Shown here in pieces: positions 57,755-59,173 of a stretch of DNA of 59,173 nt. This DNA is from a virus, in IMG/VR virus record IMGVR_UViG_3300023184_000139, positions 1 to 59,173 of that record, one strand, 5' to 3'. The notes beneath the pieces were generated by a model, which ran no database searches, was not told where the DNA came from, and saw only the letters and a list, made by a program, of their open reading frames with translations. The translations under genes were made by a program, and so were the position numbers. Within the stretch, counting starts at the first letter, position 1. Every line of letters begins with the position of its first letter.

Positions 57755-58597
57755 ATGTCTACATTTGACGCAGTACTAGCACAGTACGAGAAAAACAAAA
57801 ACGCCACAGGTGGCAACAACAACAAGATATCCTCAGAGGATAGATTAAAACGTTATTTCACGACCGTATTACAAAAAGGTTCTAAAGGTGAAGAAAGACG
57901 TATCCGTATTTTACCTACAAAAGATGGTTCTTCACCATTTGTAGAAGTTAAATTCCACGAAGTTCAAGTGGACGGAAAATGGGTAAAATTATATGATCCA
58001 GCACAAGAAAGTAAACGTTCTCCATTAAATGAGGTTTACGAAGGATTGATGATGAGCGGTGTGGATTCTGACAAAGAATTAGCACGTAACTACCGTTCTC
58101 GTAAATTTTATATCGTTAAAGTGATTGATCGTGATCATGAATCGGACGGAGTTAAATTTTGGAGATTTAAACATAATCACAAAGGTGATGGTGTTATTGA
58201 TAAAATCTTCCCAATCTTCCGTAATAAAGGAGATGTTACCAATCCTGAAACAGGTCGTGATTTAATCTTGTCTTTAGCTTTAACAAAAGCGGGTACAGGT
58301 AAAGAGTACACAGTTATCAATTCAGTATTAAACGACGACCCAAGTCCGTTACACACTGACGCAAACGTTGCAAAAACGTGGTTAGATGATGAGTTAACTT
58401 GGTCTGATGTTTACTCTAAAAAAGGTGAAGATTATTTAGAAATGGTAGCGAGAGGTGAGGTTCCACGTTGGGACACTGCAAGTAGCAAATGGGTTTCTAA
58501 TTTAACAACAGAAGAAACTATCGGAGCACCGAAGTCATCAACACCTGTAGTCGATCCACAAGACGACGCAGATGTGGATTCTGACTTACCGTTCTAA
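57755..58597 (+). CDS. 32: Single-stranded DNA-binding protein, T4 gp32-like
   Basis: A 280-residue protein. The basic N terminus (QYEKNKNATGGNNNKISSED) matches the cooperativity region. The OB core includes RRIRILPTKDGSSPFVEVKF and RNYRSRKFYIVKVIDRD. The acidic tail ends DDADVDSDLPF, the usual SSB tip that binds partner proteins. T4 gp32 has a structural zinc site (three Cys and one His); this protein has no Cys at all, so the zinc site is absent. No late motif upstream. The A-rich leader (AAATCAAAATCAC) lacks a Shine-Dalgarno sequence. Confidence 0.85.
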   Translation: MSTFDAVLAQYEKNKNATGGNNNKISSEDRLKRYFTTVLQKGSKGEERRIRILPTKDGSSPFVEVKFHEVQVDGKWVKLYDPAQESKRSPLNEVYEGLMMSGVDSDKELARNYRSRKFYIVKVIDRDHESDGVKFWRFKHNHKGDGVIDKIFPIFRNKGDVTNPETGRDLILSLALTKAGTGKEYTVINSVLNDDPSPLHTDANVAKTWLDDELTWSDVYSKKGEDYLEMVARGEVPRWDTASSKWVSNLTTEETIGAPKSSTPVVDPQDDADVDSDLPF

Positions 58598-58608
58598 TTA
58601 TTAACGGA

Positions 58609-58640
58609 GGGGTGGAGATAACGTCAGAAACCCCATTTTT
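58609..58640 (+). terminator. Weak hairpin between SSB and recombinase
   Basis: GGGGT (58609-58613) can pair with ACCCC (58630-58634) around 16 bases, followed by ATTTTT. It may attenuate read-through from the SSB gene into uvsX so that SSB is made in excess. The stem is short. Confidence 0.35.
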
Positions 58641-58651
58641 AAAACAATATT

Positions 58652-59173
58652 ATGGCAGGTATAAAAAAGACTGATTTTTCAGCAATTAAAAAGAAGTTCT
58701 CAAAAGAGGCAGAATATAAACCAGATCGTTTCTTTGATTTGGGTGATGCTTTCTTAGACGCGTGTGGTATTCCAGGTCCTGCAATGGGACATATCAATAT
58801 GTTATTAGGACATAGTGACACAGGTAAAACTACGGCACTTGTAAAGGCTGCGGTTGATGCACAAAAGAAAGGAGTAGTTCCTGTATTTGTTATCACCGAA
58901 CAAAAATGGAGTTGGGATCATGCGGAGTTAATGGGATTTAATAAAGACGGAGACTACCTTTTTAATAGTGATTTTGAATATATTGAACAAATCACTGAGT
59001 ATATTAATGAATTATTAGATGCTCAAGAGAAAGGAGATTTACCTCACGATTTATTAATCTTATGGGATTCGGTAGGTTCGGTTCCATGTAAGATGACTTA
59101 CGATGGTAAAGGTGGTAAACAACACAATGCGTCGGTATTAGCTGACAAAATTGGAATGGGTATCTACCAACGT
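58652..59173 (+). CDS. uvsX: Recombinase UvsX (RecA family), N-terminal part
   Basis: The first 174 residues are present and the right edge cuts the gene. INMLLGHSDTGKTTALVKAA holds Walker A (GHSDTGKT, about 52-59), and DLLILWDSVGSVPCK holds Walker B (about 140-147). VFVITEQKWSWDHAELMGF fits the UvsX core between them. It catalyses strand exchange in recombination-dependent replication and acts with gp32. It follows the SSB gene in the same orientation, 54 bases apart. Confidence 0.9.
   Translation, partial: MAGIKKTDFSAIKKKFSKEAEYKPDRFFDLGDAFLDACGIPGPAMGHINMLLGHSDTGKTTALVKAAVDAQKKGVVPVFVITEQKWSWDHAELMGFNKDGDYLFNSDFEYIEQITEYINELLDAQEKGDLPHDLLILWDSVGSVPCKMTYDGKGGKQHNASVLADKIGMGIYQR

Noticed and set aside
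1-59173. tRNA genes, insertion sequences, integrase or attachment sites
   Set aside because: I scanned intergenic gaps and gene products and saw no cloverleaf-like sequence, transposase, integrase or terminal repeats; a tRNA search program would be decisive for the first.
1-59173. Alternative genetic code (stop recoding)
   Set aside because: Long genes end normally with TAA, TAG or TGA, and conserved proteins show no in-frame stops.

Overview
The window is an AT-rich segment of a T4-like contractile-tailed phage (myovirus), most likely infecting a member of the Bacteroidota. The T4-type core is recognisable from sequence: prohead protease (gp21), acidic scaffold (gp22), major capsid protein (gp23), neck proteins (gp13/gp14-like), tail terminator (gp15-like), sheath (gp18), tube (gp19), a gp26-family baseplate/chaperone protein, gp53-like baseplate protein, family B DNA polymerase (gp43), gp55-like late sigma factor, gp32-like SSB and UvsX recombinase. 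The host guess rests on start codons that almost never have a Shine-Dalgarno sequence but sit behind A-rich leaders, on two Bacteroidota-type promoters (TTTG, 19-20 bases, TAnnTTTG-like), on a phage-encoded bS21 ribosomal protein, and on a DUF4494-like protein. Layout. 1-412: the end of an unknown gene converging on a bS21 gene. 515-4817 (+): head module (unknown, protease, scaffold, major capsid), closed by a bidirectional terminator. 4904-5200 (+): a SAP-like protein under a host-type promoter. 5201-23034 (-): a long reverse block. Its downstream end (5201-7650) is a late operon with a flavodoxin-like reductase, a pterin-carbinolamine dehydratase and two Cys-motif proteins. Next come baseplate/tail proteins (7666-13152), then the late sigma factor, three glycosyltransferases, PhoH and dUTPase (13167-19702), then virion-type proteins with repeats and tags (19755-23034). 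23088-30441 (+): a fibre module rich in Thr-Pro and Gly-Thr-Ser-Gly repeats, with a LamG-like lectin domain at its end. 30540-36522: DNA polymerase, a gp13-like neck protein and a SNF2-type helicase on alternating strands. 36577-56099 (+): neck, tail and baseplate, including two giant baseplate proteins of 1571 and 1921 residues. 56149-57655 (+): small virion-type and ferritin-like genes. 57755-end (+): SSB and recombinase. Regulation can be read partly from sequence. A directional motif, TATTTATA or TATTTATTA, precedes virion-type transcription units on both strands and also the bS21 and PhoH genes. It is absent in front of polymerase, helicase, SSB, recombinase and the SAP gene. It is probably the late promoter used by the gp55-like sigma factor. 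That sigma gene lies at the end of an operon starting at a host-type promoter (19723-19753), which gives an early-to-late switch. In several places the motif ends only 2-5 bases before the start codon, so some late mRNAs may be leaderless. Most notable for follow-up: phage bS21 under a late promoter; a 13-residue peptide motif shared by the ends of otherwise unrelated proteins that contains the L-x-E core of gp21 cleavage sites (candidate capsid-targeting tag); a 52-codon reading frame without its own ATG, in the +1 frame after the gp26-family gene (candidate programmed frameshift); metabolic enzymes in a late operon; and a parS-like palindrome between sheath and tube.
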